From: Aedoeadaptatus coxii
GTDB lineage: Bacteria; Bacillota; Clostridia; Tissierellales; Peptoniphilaceae
Length of the DNA: 64,000 nt
NCBI RefSeq assembly: GCF_903819215.1
Contig: NZ_CAIJCT010000010.1
Strand: one strand, 5' to 3'
Shown here: positions 9,227 to 17,979 of the stretch, piece by piece
Layout of the letters: each line of letters starts with the position of its first letter
How positions within the stretch are numbered: position 1 is the first letter of the stretch
Position numbers and translations under genes: made by a program
Notes under the pieces: generated by a model
Seen by the model: only the letters and a program-made list of their open reading frames with translations
Databases searched by the model: none
What the model was told of the DNA's origin: nothing

Positions 9227-10320
9227 GGTGCCACCACTTCTAAAATGGCATCCACGATTTCTTCCGTGCCTTTTGGGTTAATAAGGCCGTAGGCATGATT
9301 TCCCATCGCCTTGGATTTTTCATCGTTTCCCAAAAGGTCTTCCATAGCATTAAATAACACGTCGCCGTTTAAATCTTTTTCTTCGATGACGTCTGCCGCA
9401 TCGGCTTTTTTATAACTCATGGCGTTGTGATATTGATGGTTGCCTGCCGTATAGGCCTTCGGAATTAAAATGGAAGGCAAATGCATGGCGCTGATTTCTG
9501 CCAATGTCATGGCGGAAGAGGACGCCACCACAAGTTTCGCCACCGCTAGGAATTCGGGGATTTGATGAGAGTAATCCAATATGGTATAGGAGTCTCCGTC
9601 TACCTCGGGCATTCGATCCATAAAACCGTCATAGTGTTCCTTGCCCGTAATGTGTACCAAATGGAAGGGCAACTCTTTGTGCTTTTCCATTATTTCTAAA
9701 ATTGCATCATTTGTCGATTCCTGACCGCCGCTTCCGCCGAAGGAAAGTACTAATGGTTTTTTATCGTCAAGCCCTAACGTTTGAAGGGCTTTCTCTCTTT
9801 GTACTTTTTGGAAACTTGAGCGAATGGGATTGCCCGTGTAAAGTTTTTTTGTGTGTTCCGGGAAGAAATGTTCCGCTTCTTTAAAACTATAGGCAATTAA
9901 ATCCACACGTTTGGCAAGGAGACGATTCGTCTTGCCCGGATAGGCATTTTGCTCCTGTATGACAGTGGCGATATGTTTACTCTGAGCCTTTAACACAATG
10001 GGGGCGCAGACGTAACCTCCCGTTCCAATAACCACATCGGGCTTGAACTCTCTTAAAATCTGACCTGCATCATGAAGACCTCTTAAAAGCTCCATCATAG
10101 TGAGAAGCGATTCTTTATTTATTTTTTTTCGGGGAAAGCCTTGAATATGCACGGGAGCGAATTTCAGACATTCTTTTTTGGCAAGCTCCTCTTCCATGCT
10201 GTCTTTTTTCCCGACATAGAGAATGTCTACATCCTCTACTCTCTTTTTTAATGCTTCACCGATAGCCAACGCGGGATAAATATGGCCGCCGGTGCCGCCA
10301 CCTGAGAGAATAACTTTCAA
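9223..10320 (-). CDS. murG: UDP-GlcNAc:undecaprenyl-PP-MurNAc-pentapeptide GlcNAc transferase
   Basis: GT28 glycosyltransferase that converts lipid I to lipid II on the cytoplasmic face of the membrane. The 365-residue sequence has the N-terminal GGGTGGHIYPALAI loop, a second glycine-rich GGSGGQ loop near residue 195, and the donor-site region SSSAMTLAEISA with HQYHNA further on. It overlaps ftsW by 4 nt and ftsQ by 4 nt, as in a tight cell-wall operon. Confidence 0.97.
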   Translation of the reverse strand: MKVILSGGGTGGHIYPALAIGEALKKRVEDVDILYVGKKDSMEEELAKKECLKFAPVHIQGFPRKKINKESLLTMMELLRGLHDAGQILREFKPDVVIGTGGYVCAPIVLKAQSKHIATVIQEQNAYPGKTNRLLAKRVDLIAYSFKEAEHFFPEHTKKLYTGNPIRSSFQKVQREKALQTLGLDDKKPLVLSFGGSGGQESTNDAILEIMEKHKELPFHLVHITGKEHYDGFMDRMPEVDGDSYTILDYSHQIPEFLAVAKLVVASSSAMTLAEISAMHLPSILIPKAYTAGNHQYHNAMSYKKADAADVIEEKDLNGDVLFNAMEDLLGNDEKSKAMGNHAYGLINPKGTEEIVDAILEVVAP

Positions 10321-11414
10321 CGTGACGCTCCTTTCGCAGATAATCTGAGTAAAATACCGCTCATCCCCATGACAAGGACGAGGGCGGTGCCGCCGTAAGA
10401 AATAAAGGGTAAGGTTAAACCCGTTACCGGTAAAAGCCCTACGGCGACGCCCATATTAAAAAATGCCTGAAACCCTATGGACACGACGATGCCCGTGGCG
10501 ACAAGTTTTTCGTAAAGTTTATCCTGCCTTCTAACCGTTTGAAAACCTCGCGCGATAAATAGCGTAAAGAATATAATGACAAAAGTAGAGCCGATCAGAC
10601 CGAATTCCTGACCGATCACCGCAAAAATAAAATCATTATAGGCCTCCGGCAAGCGGTTAAAGGTTTGATATGAATTAAAATACCCTACTCCCGTAATCGA
10701 TCCGATGCCGATTGAGTAAAGGGAATTTGCCAGCTGCCAATCCGTATTCGCTATGTCGTCGAAGGGATTAATAAACGATGTGAGCCGCTTCAGTCGATAG
10801 GGAACGCGAAGAACGAAACCGTAAATTCCCACCATTCCTAAAAAGAGAATGGTCATAAGCTCTGAAAAACTCATGCCGGAGATAAAAAACATGCTCATTA
10901 AACTAATGGCAATGACACTCGCCGAGGAAAAGTCTTCGATAATAACAATACCTGCAGAAGCGCCGATTACGGCAAGGATAGGCAAAAAGCCTCCTCGTCT
11001 ACCGCCTTTTCTGTGGACGGTGCAAAGATGCGCCACAAAAAAGATGGAAGCATATTTTAAAAGATCCGATGGCATAAATTGAAAGTGGGTCTTCGGAATG
11101 GCGAGCCATCGAGTGGCGCCGTTGACCGTTACGCCGAGTCTAGTGTAGAGGGCAAGGCATAGGATCATGCTTACCACCCATAAAGGGATGGCTAGATTTC
11201 GAAGAGTCTTTAAAGGAATGATATAACCGACGACACAAGCCATCATGCCGACAATAAGGTAAACGATGTGACGCTTAAAATAATACGTGCCGTCTCCGAA
11301 TTCCTTAAGCCCCTCGCCCCATGAACTGGACGCCACCATAAATACGCCGATAATGAGCAGCACGACGATAGAGCCCAGCAAAAGGGGATCTACATATTTC
11401 TTTAATTGAGACAT
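10317..11414 (-). CDS. ftsW: SEDS peptidoglycan polymerase FtsW
   Basis: Polytopic glycosyltransferase of the SEDS family with about ten membrane helices over 365 residues. The catalytic-loop aspartate is present in RLPEAYNDFIFAVIGQE, and the C-terminal GLTLPFISYGGTALV motif is typical. The usual QPSE motif reads MPSD, a conservative change. Its position between murD and murG, next to the class B PBP, marks it as FtsW rather than RodA. The start is ATG 11414 with a GAGG close upstream. Confidence 0.95.
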   Translation of the reverse strand: MSQLKKYVDPLLLGSIVVLLIIGVFMVASSSWGEGLKEFGDGTYYFKRHIVYLIVGMMACVVGYIIPLKTLRNLAIPLWVVSMILCLALYTRLGVTVNGATRWLAIPKTHFQFMPSDLLKYASIFFVAHLCTVHRKGGRRGGFLPILAVIGASAGIVIIEDFSSASVIAISLMSMFFISGMSFSELMTILFLGMVGIYGFVLRVPYRLKRLTSFINPFDDIANTDWQLANSLYSIGIGSITGVGYFNSYQTFNRLPEAYNDFIFAVIGQEFGLIGSTFVIIFFTLFIARGFQTVRRQDKLYEKLVATGIVVSIGFQAFFNMGVAVGLLPVTGLTLPFISYGGTALVLVMGMSGILLRLSAKGASR

Positions 11415-11421
11415 AGCCTCA

Positions 11422-12729
11422 TCAGCTCCGTTTTTCTAAAATCAACGCTTTAAATTGATCGCCCCGTTCTTCGTAACTTTTGAACTGATCCCAGGAAGCA
11501 CAGGCAGGCGACAACAGTACAATATCGCCTTCAACGGCATCGCGCATCGCCTGTTCCGTCGCTTCTTTCATGGTTTCAAACAGGTAAATCTTTTGAACCC
11601 CTTCACCTTTTGCCTCGTCTGCTATTATATTTTTCGTTTCGCCGAAAAGATATAAGGCGACGATGCCGTCGTGATGGCGATTAAAAAGATCTTTAAAATC
11701 GCTCCCCTTATCGTATCCGCCAGCCAACAAGCGTACCGGACGAGAGAAACTGGCCAGCGCCACATCGGTGGAGTCCGGATTTGTTCCCTTGGAATCATTA
11801 TAGACGTCCACGCCTTTAATTGTGGCTACATATTCCATACGGTGATTTTTTCCTCTGTAGGTCTTGAGGGTATTGCGAATCGATTCTACATCTACCCCCA
11901 TAAGAAACGCTGCGAGGGATGCTTCCAATGCATTGCGTACATTGTGATCCCCGACGAGGAGCATATCATCGCGATCCATTAAGTAAATCGTCTCACCGCC
12001 GTGGACGAGGTAAAGCTTATCGCCGTCTTTATAAGCGCCGTCTTGTTGAATCGGCGTCGTACTTACCACTAAAGGAGATTCCAATTCCTCTCCCGTCATG
12101 GCGAGATAGGGATCGTCTATATTTAAAATTAAGTAATCGTCTTCGTCTTGATTTTTGTAAATATTCTTTTTACACTCACGGTAATTATCTACCGATTTAT
12201 GATGATCTAAATGATCTTCCGTAATATTAGTTAAAATCGCCACTTTCGGCTTAAAATCTTCGATGGTTTCCAATTGAAAACTGGAACACTCGATCACGAC
12301 AAAATCATCTTTCCCCGCCCGTTTGGCAATAGGTAAAATGCCGATGCCGATATTGCCGCCTACATACGCCACTTTTCCTCCGTCGATCAACAGATGATAG
12401 AGTAAATCCGTCACCGTCGTCTTGCCGTTGGTACCTGTAATGGCGAGAAAGTTTTCGCATTCGGAAATACGATAAGCGACTTCGATATCCGAAAGAATAG
12501 GGATGTTTCGCTCCGTAAGCTCAGGCAACATACCGTGATCCAATGGGATGCTCGGACTTTTTACGACGAAATCCACTTCTTCTCCATCGTAAACGGGAAG
12601 ACCTTCCGCTAAATCCAAATGGGAAGGATCGTCGTCGTAAACATAAAGCGTGTTCTCATCGCCCAGCGCATCGATGGCGCTAAGTCCCGTTTTTCCCATG
12701 CCGTAGACTAATATCTTTTTGTTTTTCAT
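11422..12729 (-). CDS. murD: UDP-N-acetylmuramoyl-L-alanine--D-glutamate ligase
   Basis: Mur ligase that adds D-Glu to UDP-MurNAc-L-Ala. The 435-residue protein has an N-terminal Rossmann-like UDP-binding domain (VYGMGKTGLSA), an ATPase P-loop ITGTNGKTT near residue 117, the EDHLDHH motif, and a C-terminal Mur ligase domain with GTNPDST and PACASWDQF. It is the only Mur ligase in the cluster: murC, murE and murF are not in the window. Confidence 0.97.
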   Translation of the reverse strand: MKNKKILVYGMGKTGLSAIDALGDENTLYVYDDDPSHLDLAEGLPVYDGEEVDFVVKSPSIPLDHGMLPELTERNIPILSDIEVAYRISECENFLAITGTNGKTTVTDLLYHLLIDGGKVAYVGGNIGIGILPIAKRAGKDDFVVIECSSFQLETIEDFKPKVAILTNITEDHLDHHKSVDNYRECKKNIYKNQDEDDYLILNIDDPYLAMTGEELESPLVVSTTPIQQDGAYKDGDKLYLVHGGETIYLMDRDDMLLVGDHNVRNALEASLAAFLMGVDVESIRNTLKTYRGKNHRMEYVATIKGVDVYNDSKGTNPDSTDVALASFSRPVRLLAGGYDKGSDFKDLFNRHHDGIVALYLFGETKNIIADEAKGEGVQKIYLFETMKEATEQAMRDAVEGDIVLLSPACASWDQFKSYEERGDQFKALILEKRS

Positions 12730-12738
12730 TGTACACCC

Positions 12739-13695
12739 CTAAAAAATCAGGAAATAACTGATCACGCAAAGAACAATTTCGACGATGGAAAACAAACCGA
12801 CGATTTGAACTTCATTCATTCCCTTTTGCTCAAAATGGTGATGAATTGGACTCATTAAAAAGACGCGCTTTCCCGTCGTTTTAAAAGAAATCACCTGAAT
12901 AATAACTGAAAGCGTCTCGATAAAATAAATGCCGCAGCAAATGGGCAGCAATAAAGGCAGATTTAGTAGAATCGCTACTGCCACAACGGCACCGCCTAAA
13001 GCCAAAGATCCCGTATCCCCCATAAATACTTTTGCCGGGTATTTATTATAAAACAAAAAGCCTAAAAGACCTCCCGCCATGACGAGACAGAACATCGTAA
13101 TGGACGTACGACCCATTTTATAACTTACGAGGGAGAAAAATAACATGACGATAATGGTAACCGAAGAAGACAGTCCGTCGAGACCGTCCGTTAAGTTTAC
13201 GGAATTTACCGTGCCGACGACGACAAAAATAATGAACGGAATAAACATTATGCCCATTTCCAAGTGCTTGTCCATTCCCGGAATCAACATGTCCGTCGTC
13301 AAACCGTCAGATACGCGAATCAACACGTAGAGCAACACGGCGATTAAAATTTGAGCCACCAATTTTTGAAGTGCCGTGAAACCTAAATTTCGCTTGTGTA
13401 CCACTTTTAAATAGTCGTCTACAAAACCTACTAAAGCGAAGCCTAAAGTGGAAATAAATAAAACCATGGCTTCATAGGTTAAGTTTTTGATCGCTAATGT
13501 AGCTAAAATAGCGGAGGTCAAAAAGATAATACCGCCAATGGTAGGCGTGCCCGCCTTCGCCAAGTGCGATTGAGGTCCCTCTTCCCGTATTTCCTGCCCG
13601 GCGTGCAATCTTCTTAACATGGGAATAAAGTAACGTCCCCCTATTAAGCTGAAAATAAGCCCCAGGCCAAAACTGATTGGCAGAGTTGCAAACAT
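12739..13695 (-). CDS. mraY: Phospho-MurNAc-pentapeptide transferase
   Basis: Integral membrane transferase making lipid I from UDP-MurNAc-pentapeptide and undecaprenyl phosphate. The 318 residues contain about ten helices and the three family signatures: GFVDDYLKV near residue 90, NLTDGLDGL near residue 167 and FMGDTGSLALGG near residue 224, plus the late MSPIHHHFE motif. It begins 2 nt after the stop of the upstream PBP gene. Confidence 0.97.
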   Translation of the reverse strand: MFATLPISFGLGLIFSLIGGRYFIPMLRRLHAGQEIREEGPQSHLAKAGTPTIGGIIFLTSAILATLAIKNLTYEAMVLFISTLGFALVGFVDDYLKVVHKRNLGFTALQKLVAQILIAVLLYVLIRVSDGLTTDMLIPGMDKHLEMGIMFIPFIIFVVVGTVNSVNLTDGLDGLSSSVTIIVMLFFSLVSYKMGRTSITMFCLVMAGGLLGFLFYNKYPAKVFMGDTGSLALGGAVVAVAILLNLPLLLPICCGIYFIETLSVIIQVISFKTTGKRVFLMSPIHHHFEQKGMNEVQIVGLFSIVEIVLCVISYFLIF

Positions 13696-13697
13696 AT

Positions 13698-16043
13698 CTA
13701 ATGACTCCTTTTTTTCTTATTCCGCGTATCTTGAGTTTTTCGGCTTTTCGTAGAATTCGTCGTCTTACTTTCCGTAGAGGTCTGACGCTTCTCTTTCTTA
13801 TTGCCCGAATCCCCTTTTCCTTCGTTCTTATTATCGGATGAAGGCTTTTCTTCCAGGCGAAGGTGAACTTTGGTTCCTTTTTTAAGTTCTTCCCCTGCCA
13901 AAGGTTCTTGAGAGACCACCGTCCCCTCGCCTTCCATAATATAATCTATGTTCGAGTTTTCTAACAGTGCCTCCACTTCACCTTTCGATTTACCGAGGAA
14001 ATTCGGTATGCTCTTTCGGTTGGCATCGTTTGGATCCACCTTTAAATCTACTATGGTGTCCTCGTCCACTTCCGTGCCCGCTTTGGGCGCTTGTTTTTCT
14101 ACAATTCCGAAAGCACCTACATTTTCAGAGGCCATATTGAACTTTAGCCCTACATCGGTAAGTGCCTTGCCGGCGTCCTCGAGAAGCATGTTTTCCACAT
14201 TGGGAACGATAACTTTTTTCGCCTGTTTCTCCTTCATGCCGGCGGAATAAGGTATATCTGCACTTCGTAGTGCCGTACCCATAATCTCGGAAGCGATGGG
14301 AGCTGCGACGGTTGCACCGAAATAATCCCCTTCCGGCTCCTCAACGATAACGAGTACCGTGTATTTGGGATCGTCCATTGGCCCGACGGCAACAAAACTG
14401 CTGATGTATTTGTCTTTTTCATAGCCACCGGTTTCCGACACTTTCCCGGCCGTACCGGTCTTCCCGCCGATGAGATAGCGATCCACGGCACCATATTTTC
14501 CCGTGCCCTTTTCCACTACCTGCACCATTAAATTCCGCATGGTACTGCTTGTAGACTCCGACACCACTTGACGTCTCACGACGGTGCCGTGTTTTTCTAC
14601 GAGATTTCCCGCAGCATCGGTAATCTCGTCGACGACGTAGGGTTCCAGCAAATAGCCTCCGTTGGCGACGGCTGATACGGCCGTTACCATCTGAATAGGC
14701 GTTACGGCAATGCCGTGGCCATAGCTCATGGTGGCAAGGCGCGCTTCGCCAATATCCTCTACACTTTCGGGAATCATACCGTCCTGTTCGGCAGGTAAAT
14801 CGATGCCGGTTTTTTCGCCGAAGCCGAAGGCACGAATGTATTTAAGCATACCTTCTTTTTTAAGCTCTCTCGCAATGTTGACGAAACTGACATTACAGGA
14901 TTCAGCATAGGCTTTTTCCATCGTAATGTCGCCGTGGGGATTGGGAAGGGATGTACACGTAATGGTGATGCCCGGAATATCTCGCACATACCCAGTGCAA
15001 TAATAATGCTTTTTAGGGTTCGTTGTGTTTTCTTCAATGGCGGCCGCAGCAGTAATGGTTTTAAACGTCGAACCAGGCTCGTACGTATCGCTTACCGAAA
15101 AGTTTCGCCAATTATCAAACCACATTTCCGATTTTTGCTCGCGGGAAAGATTTTTCCAAACAGCAGCTTGCGCTTTTGTCGCCGGTCGATAAGGATAGTT
15201 TAAATTGTAATCGTCTGTAGAGGCCATGGCCGCAATGGCGCCGGTTTGAGTTTCCTGCACAATGGCGGTGATCCGCTTCGCATGATTTTTCTCCCGAAAA
15301 TTATCGAGGATTTCCTCCGTCTTTCGTTGAAGCGGTTCGGACATGGTAAGCTTTAAATTGCCTCCACCCTCTACAATCGACGAAGGATCTTCTTGGGACG
15401 GGAGGACAGTGGTTTTGCCGCTCAAAACATCATTATAGTAACGTTCCAGCCCATAACGCCCTTCCCCATCTTTATTGGTAAAACCGATAACAAGAGACGC
15501 CAAATCGTTATAAGGATAGGAGCGTGCTTCGAAATCTTCCACGACGACGCCGGGAATGTCGGTATCCCGCACGCGCATAGCCGAGGAACGATCCACATCA
15601 CCCTTTAAAAGAACATGTCCCTTTTTCTCCAAGCGTTTCTCCGCGTCTTCGCGGGTCATGTTCAATGCTTTTTCCGCAAGGCTTATGAGTTGCTCTTTAT
15701 TTTTGGCACTGTTTTTCCCTTTTTCCAATGTATCGGTGTCGACGTAAATATCCGATTTACTTATGTTGTAAACCAGTTCTTTTCCATTGCTGTCCACAAT
15801 TAAGCCCCGCGCCATTTTTTTGTTTTGCGCACTGTCCATGGCAAGAGCCTCACGGGTTAGATCATCGGATTCGAAGGTTTGCAAATAACCGACGCGAATA
15901 AACAAAATAAAAAAGAGCAAGAAGAGAATCGAATACAGAAAAGCCACCTTTTGATCCATATTTCTTAAATACGTACCAAAAGAACGGCGTTTGTTTTTTC
16001 TCTTTCTCACTCTATTATTTTGATTCATTTTCTGCTCACGCAC
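13698..16043 (-). CDS. Class B penicillin-binding protein with two PASTA domains (FtsI/SpoVD-like)
   Basis: Septal peptidoglycan transpeptidase of 781 residues. A basic N-terminus and one transmembrane helix (about 34-54) are followed by the PBP dimerisation domain, then a transpeptidase domain with intact motifs: STFK (active Ser), SCN and KTGT. Two PASTA repeats occupy about 615-675 and 680-735, and a Lys/Ser-rich tail ends the protein. The start is GTG 16043 with AGGAG 6 nt upstream; an ATG five codons on lacks a site. Its place after ftsL makes it the FtsI/PBP2B/SpoVD equivalent and the partner of FtsW. All motifs are complete, unlike the class A PBP at 23.6 kb. Confidence 0.93.
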   Translation of the reverse strand: MREQKMNQNNRVRKRKNKRRSFGTYLRNMDQKVAFLYSILFLLFFILFIRVGYLQTFESDDLTREALAMDSAQNKKMARGLIVDSNGKELVYNISKSDIYVDTDTLEKGKNSAKNKEQLISLAEKALNMTREDAEKRLEKKGHVLLKGDVDRSSAMRVRDTDIPGVVVEDFEARSYPYNDLASLVIGFTNKDGEGRYGLERYYNDVLSGKTTVLPSQEDPSSIVEGGGNLKLTMSEPLQRKTEEILDNFREKNHAKRITAIVQETQTGAIAAMASTDDYNLNYPYRPATKAQAAVWKNLSREQKSEMWFDNWRNFSVSDTYEPGSTFKTITAAAAIEENTTNPKKHYYCTGYVRDIPGITITCTSLPNPHGDITMEKAYAESCNVSFVNIARELKKEGMLKYIRAFGFGEKTGIDLPAEQDGMIPESVEDIGEARLATMSYGHGIAVTPIQMVTAVSAVANGGYLLEPYVVDEITDAAGNLVEKHGTVVRRQVVSESTSSTMRNLMVQVVEKGTGKYGAVDRYLIGGKTGTAGKVSETGGYEKDKYISSFVAVGPMDDPKYTVLVIVEEPEGDYFGATVAAPIASEIMGTALRSADIPYSAGMKEKQAKKVIVPNVENMLLEDAGKALTDVGLKFNMASENVGAFGIVEKQAPKAGTEVDEDTIVDLKVDPNDANRKSIPNFLGKSKGEVEALLENSNIDYIMEGEGTVVSQEPLAGEELKKGTKVHLRLEEKPSSDNKNEGKGDSGNKKEKRQTSTESKTTNSTKSRKTQDTRNKKKRSH

Positions 16044-16052
16044 AAAAGTCTC

Positions 16053-16466
16053 CTACTTTCCGTTGAAAATATGCAACACGGAAATCACAGGGTTCAAGTA
16101 AACATTTTCGTTTACATCATTTTCTTTTTCTCGAACGGCGACGTCTATGTATTTAATCTGATCATTATCCGGATAGACCATACCTAATTGAAATTTTGCT
16201 TTGCGCATAATATCGTCTGAATTTTTAATTTCATCTAAGCTCGCCGTCATATCTTTATACGTCTTGTCCATATCTTCCAGCGCTCTCGTTTGCCGATCAA
16301 TGGCGGAGTTTATGCTCGCAAGGCGAGTTTGTACTTTTAACTGTACAAGCCCCGTTATGCATATCAGTAAAACGATAATGCCGATACAGGCGGAAGTGGA
16401 CATCGAACGATTCTTTTTCCGTGGTTTGGGTTGACGACGATTTCGTCGCATCTGAACCTTTTTCAT
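16053..16466 (-). CDS. FtsL-like cell division protein
   Basis: A 137-residue bitopic protein: a very basic cytoplasmic N-terminus (RRNRRQPKPRKKNR), one transmembrane helix at about 24-43, then a coiled-coil-like periplasmic segment (residues 45-100) and a short tail. This architecture and the position between rsmH and the class B PBP identify the FtsL slot of the dcw cluster, although the sequence itself is poorly conserved. The start at 16466 has GGGGGAG 7 nt upstream; an upstream in-frame ATG at 16496 lies inside rsmH and is less likely. Confidence 0.82.
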   Translation of the reverse strand: MKKVQMRRNRRQPKPRKKNRSMSTSACIGIIVLLICITGLVQLKVQTRLASINSAIDRQTRALEDMDKTYKDMTASLDEIKNSDDIMRKAKFQLGMVYPDNDQIKYIDVAVREKENDVNENVYLNPVISVLHIFNGK

Positions 16467-16479
16467 TATATCACTCCCC

Positions 16480-17412
16480 CTATATTTTTTCAGCAATGCG
16501 AAGCTTTGCGGAATGGGACCGCGTATTTTCTGCTAACTCTTCCTCTGTCGCCGTAATAGGCTTTCTCGTAATAATTTTAATCTCACGTTTTTTATCGCAA
16601 GTACAAATCGGTTGGCGCGGCGGACAGATACAATCGAGATTTAAATATTTAAACTGATTTTTTACAATCCGATCTTCCAACGAATGGAAAGTGATGATGG
16701 CGAGCCGTCCCTTAGGTTTTAAAAGGTTCACCGCGTCGGGAATGACTTCTTTCAAAACATCCAATTCTCGATTCACTGCAATGCGCAATGCCTGAAAGGT
16801 TTTCTTCGCCGGGTGACCGCCATCTCTTCTGGCGCCGCCTGGAATTGCTTTTTTTATAATGTCAACGAGCTGAAAAGTCGTCTCGATCGGCTCGTGTTTT
16901 CGTTCGTTTACAATGAACTCGGCGATACGCTTTCCCCATCGCTCTTCTCCATAGTCCCAAAAGATACGGCTTAGCTCGTCTTCTTCATATGTGTTGACGA
17001 TATCTCGCGCACTGATCGCGTCCGATGGATTCATACGCATATCCAAAGGGCCGTCAAAGCGATAGCTGAAGCCGCGCTCGCCGGTGTCAAATTGGTGGGA
17101 GCTTACGCCGATGTCCAATAAAATGCCGTCGACCTTTTCAATATCTAGCTCGGAAAGGATTTCCTTCATTTCGACAAAATTGCCTTTGACAAGCGTGTAG
17201 TTGTCTCCAATACTTGCCAAATGGCGATCCGCCGCTTGAAGTGCCGCATCGTCTTGATCGATGCCGATTAAACGGCCTTCCGGAATACGGCGCAATATTT
17301 CACCACTATGTCCCCCGCCACCTAAGGTACCGTCGACATATGTTCCGCGAGGATCGATGTTTAAGCCGTGAATGACTTCGTTTTTCAGCACCGGTATATG
17401 TTCAAAGGTCAT
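16480..17412 (-). CDS. rsmH: 16S rRNA (cytosine1402-N4)-methyltransferase
   Basis: SAM-dependent methyltransferase (MraW/RsmH) that modifies C1402 in the ribosomal P site. The 310-residue protein shows the SAM-binding GTLGGGGHSGEIL near residue 30, GIDQDDAAL, GILLDIGVSSHQFD near residue 100 and the late ITFHSLEDR motif. It starts 8 nt after mraZ and is the standard second gene of dcw clusters. Confidence 0.97.
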   Translation of the reverse strand: MTFEHIPVLKNEVIHGLNIDPRGTYVDGTLGGGGHSGEILRRIPEGRLIGIDQDDAALQAADRHLASIGDNYTLVKGNFVEMKEILSELDIEKVDGILLDIGVSSHQFDTGERGFSYRFDGPLDMRMNPSDAISARDIVNTYEEDELSRIFWDYGEERWGKRIAEFIVNERKHEPIETTFQLVDIIKKAIPGGARRDGGHPAKKTFQALRIAVNRELDVLKEVIPDAVNLLKPKGRLAIITFHSLEDRIVKNQFKYLNLDCICPPRQPICTCDKKREIKIITRKPITATEEELAENTRSHSAKLRIAEKI

Positions 17413-17420
17413 AGCTGCTC

Positions 17421-17852
17421 CTAAATTCCAAGATCGGCCAATTGTTGTGCAATTTGATCGTACGATAGGGATTCGTCGTCGTTATAATCATCCCATAAGG
17501 ATTCCGACCAAATTTCCATTCGCGTTCCCACGCCGATTACCACACTTTTTGTGGAAAGCTCGGCGTAGTCCATGAGGTTTTGAGGAATGCGAATTCTGCC
17601 CTGCTTGTCCAGCTCGCCGTCACAGGCGCCTGAAAAAAAGTAGCGGACAAATGCGCGGGCATCTTTGTGGGTAAGGGGTAAACTCTTTAATTTTTCTTCC
17701 ATGCGTTTCCATTCATCTAAGGGGAAAAGAAAAATGCACTGATCCAAGCCCTTGGTCATGACATAGCCGTCGAGAATTCCTTCTCTAAATTTGGCCGGCA
17801 TGACTAAGCGCCCTTTCGAGTCTACGCTATGTCGGATCTCGCCAAAAAACAT
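17421..17852 (-). CDS. mraZ: Transcriptional regulator MraZ
   Basis: A 143-residue DNA-binding protein with two tandem SpoVT/AbrB-like beta domains: GEIRHSVDSKGRLVMPAKFR near the start and GELDKQGRIRIPQNL near residue 85. MraZ rings bind direct repeats upstream of their own gene and repress the dcw cluster in the species studied. It is the first gene of the cluster here, and a matching array of 10-bp repeats lies just upstream. Confidence 0.96.
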   Translation of the reverse strand: MFFGEIRHSVDSKGRLVMPAKFREGILDGYVMTKGLDQCIFLFPLDEWKRMEEKLKSLPLTHKDARAFVRYFFSGACDGELDKQGRIRIPQNLMDYAELSTKSVVIGVGTRMEIWSESLWDDYNDDESLSYDQIAQQLADLGI

Positions 17853-17866
17853 TTTTCACCCCTAAT

Positions 17867-17896
17867 GAACCTTTTTCTACCACTTTCTCCCACTTA
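17867..17896 (-). promoter_or_regulatory. MraZ operator: three contiguous 10-bp repeats
   Basis: On the minus strand three units follow without a gap: TAAGTGGGAG, AAAGTGGTAG and a weaker AAAAAGGTTC. They match the AAAGTGK-N3 and TGGGN-type boxes described for MraZ. The array starts just after the -10 of the promoter and ends 14 nt before the mraZ start, so bound MraZ would block initiation. Confidence 0.72.
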
Positions 17897-17901
17897 ACTC
17901 T

Positions 17902-17929
17902 ATTTTACACGATTTAATATGGGATTCAA
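17902..17929 (-). promoter_or_regulatory. Promoter of the dcw cluster
   Basis: On the minus strand TTGAAT (17924-17929), a 16-nt spacer and TAAAAT (17902-17907). It is directly followed by the MraZ-box array. Confidence 0.65.
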
Positions 17930-17940
17930 GGCGGAAATTA

Positions 17941-17970
17941 AAAAAAACTACCAAAATTGGCAGTTTTTTT
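17941..17970 (-). terminator. Terminator of lgt
   Basis: An A-tract/T-tract hairpin with stem AAAAAAACT-x-CCAA pairing with TTGG-x-AGTTTTTTT, one mismatch and a 2-nt loop. It lies 9 nt after the lgt stop and separates lgt from mraZ; its symmetry would allow function on either strand. Confidence 0.7.
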
Positions 17971-17979
17971 AAGATTATT

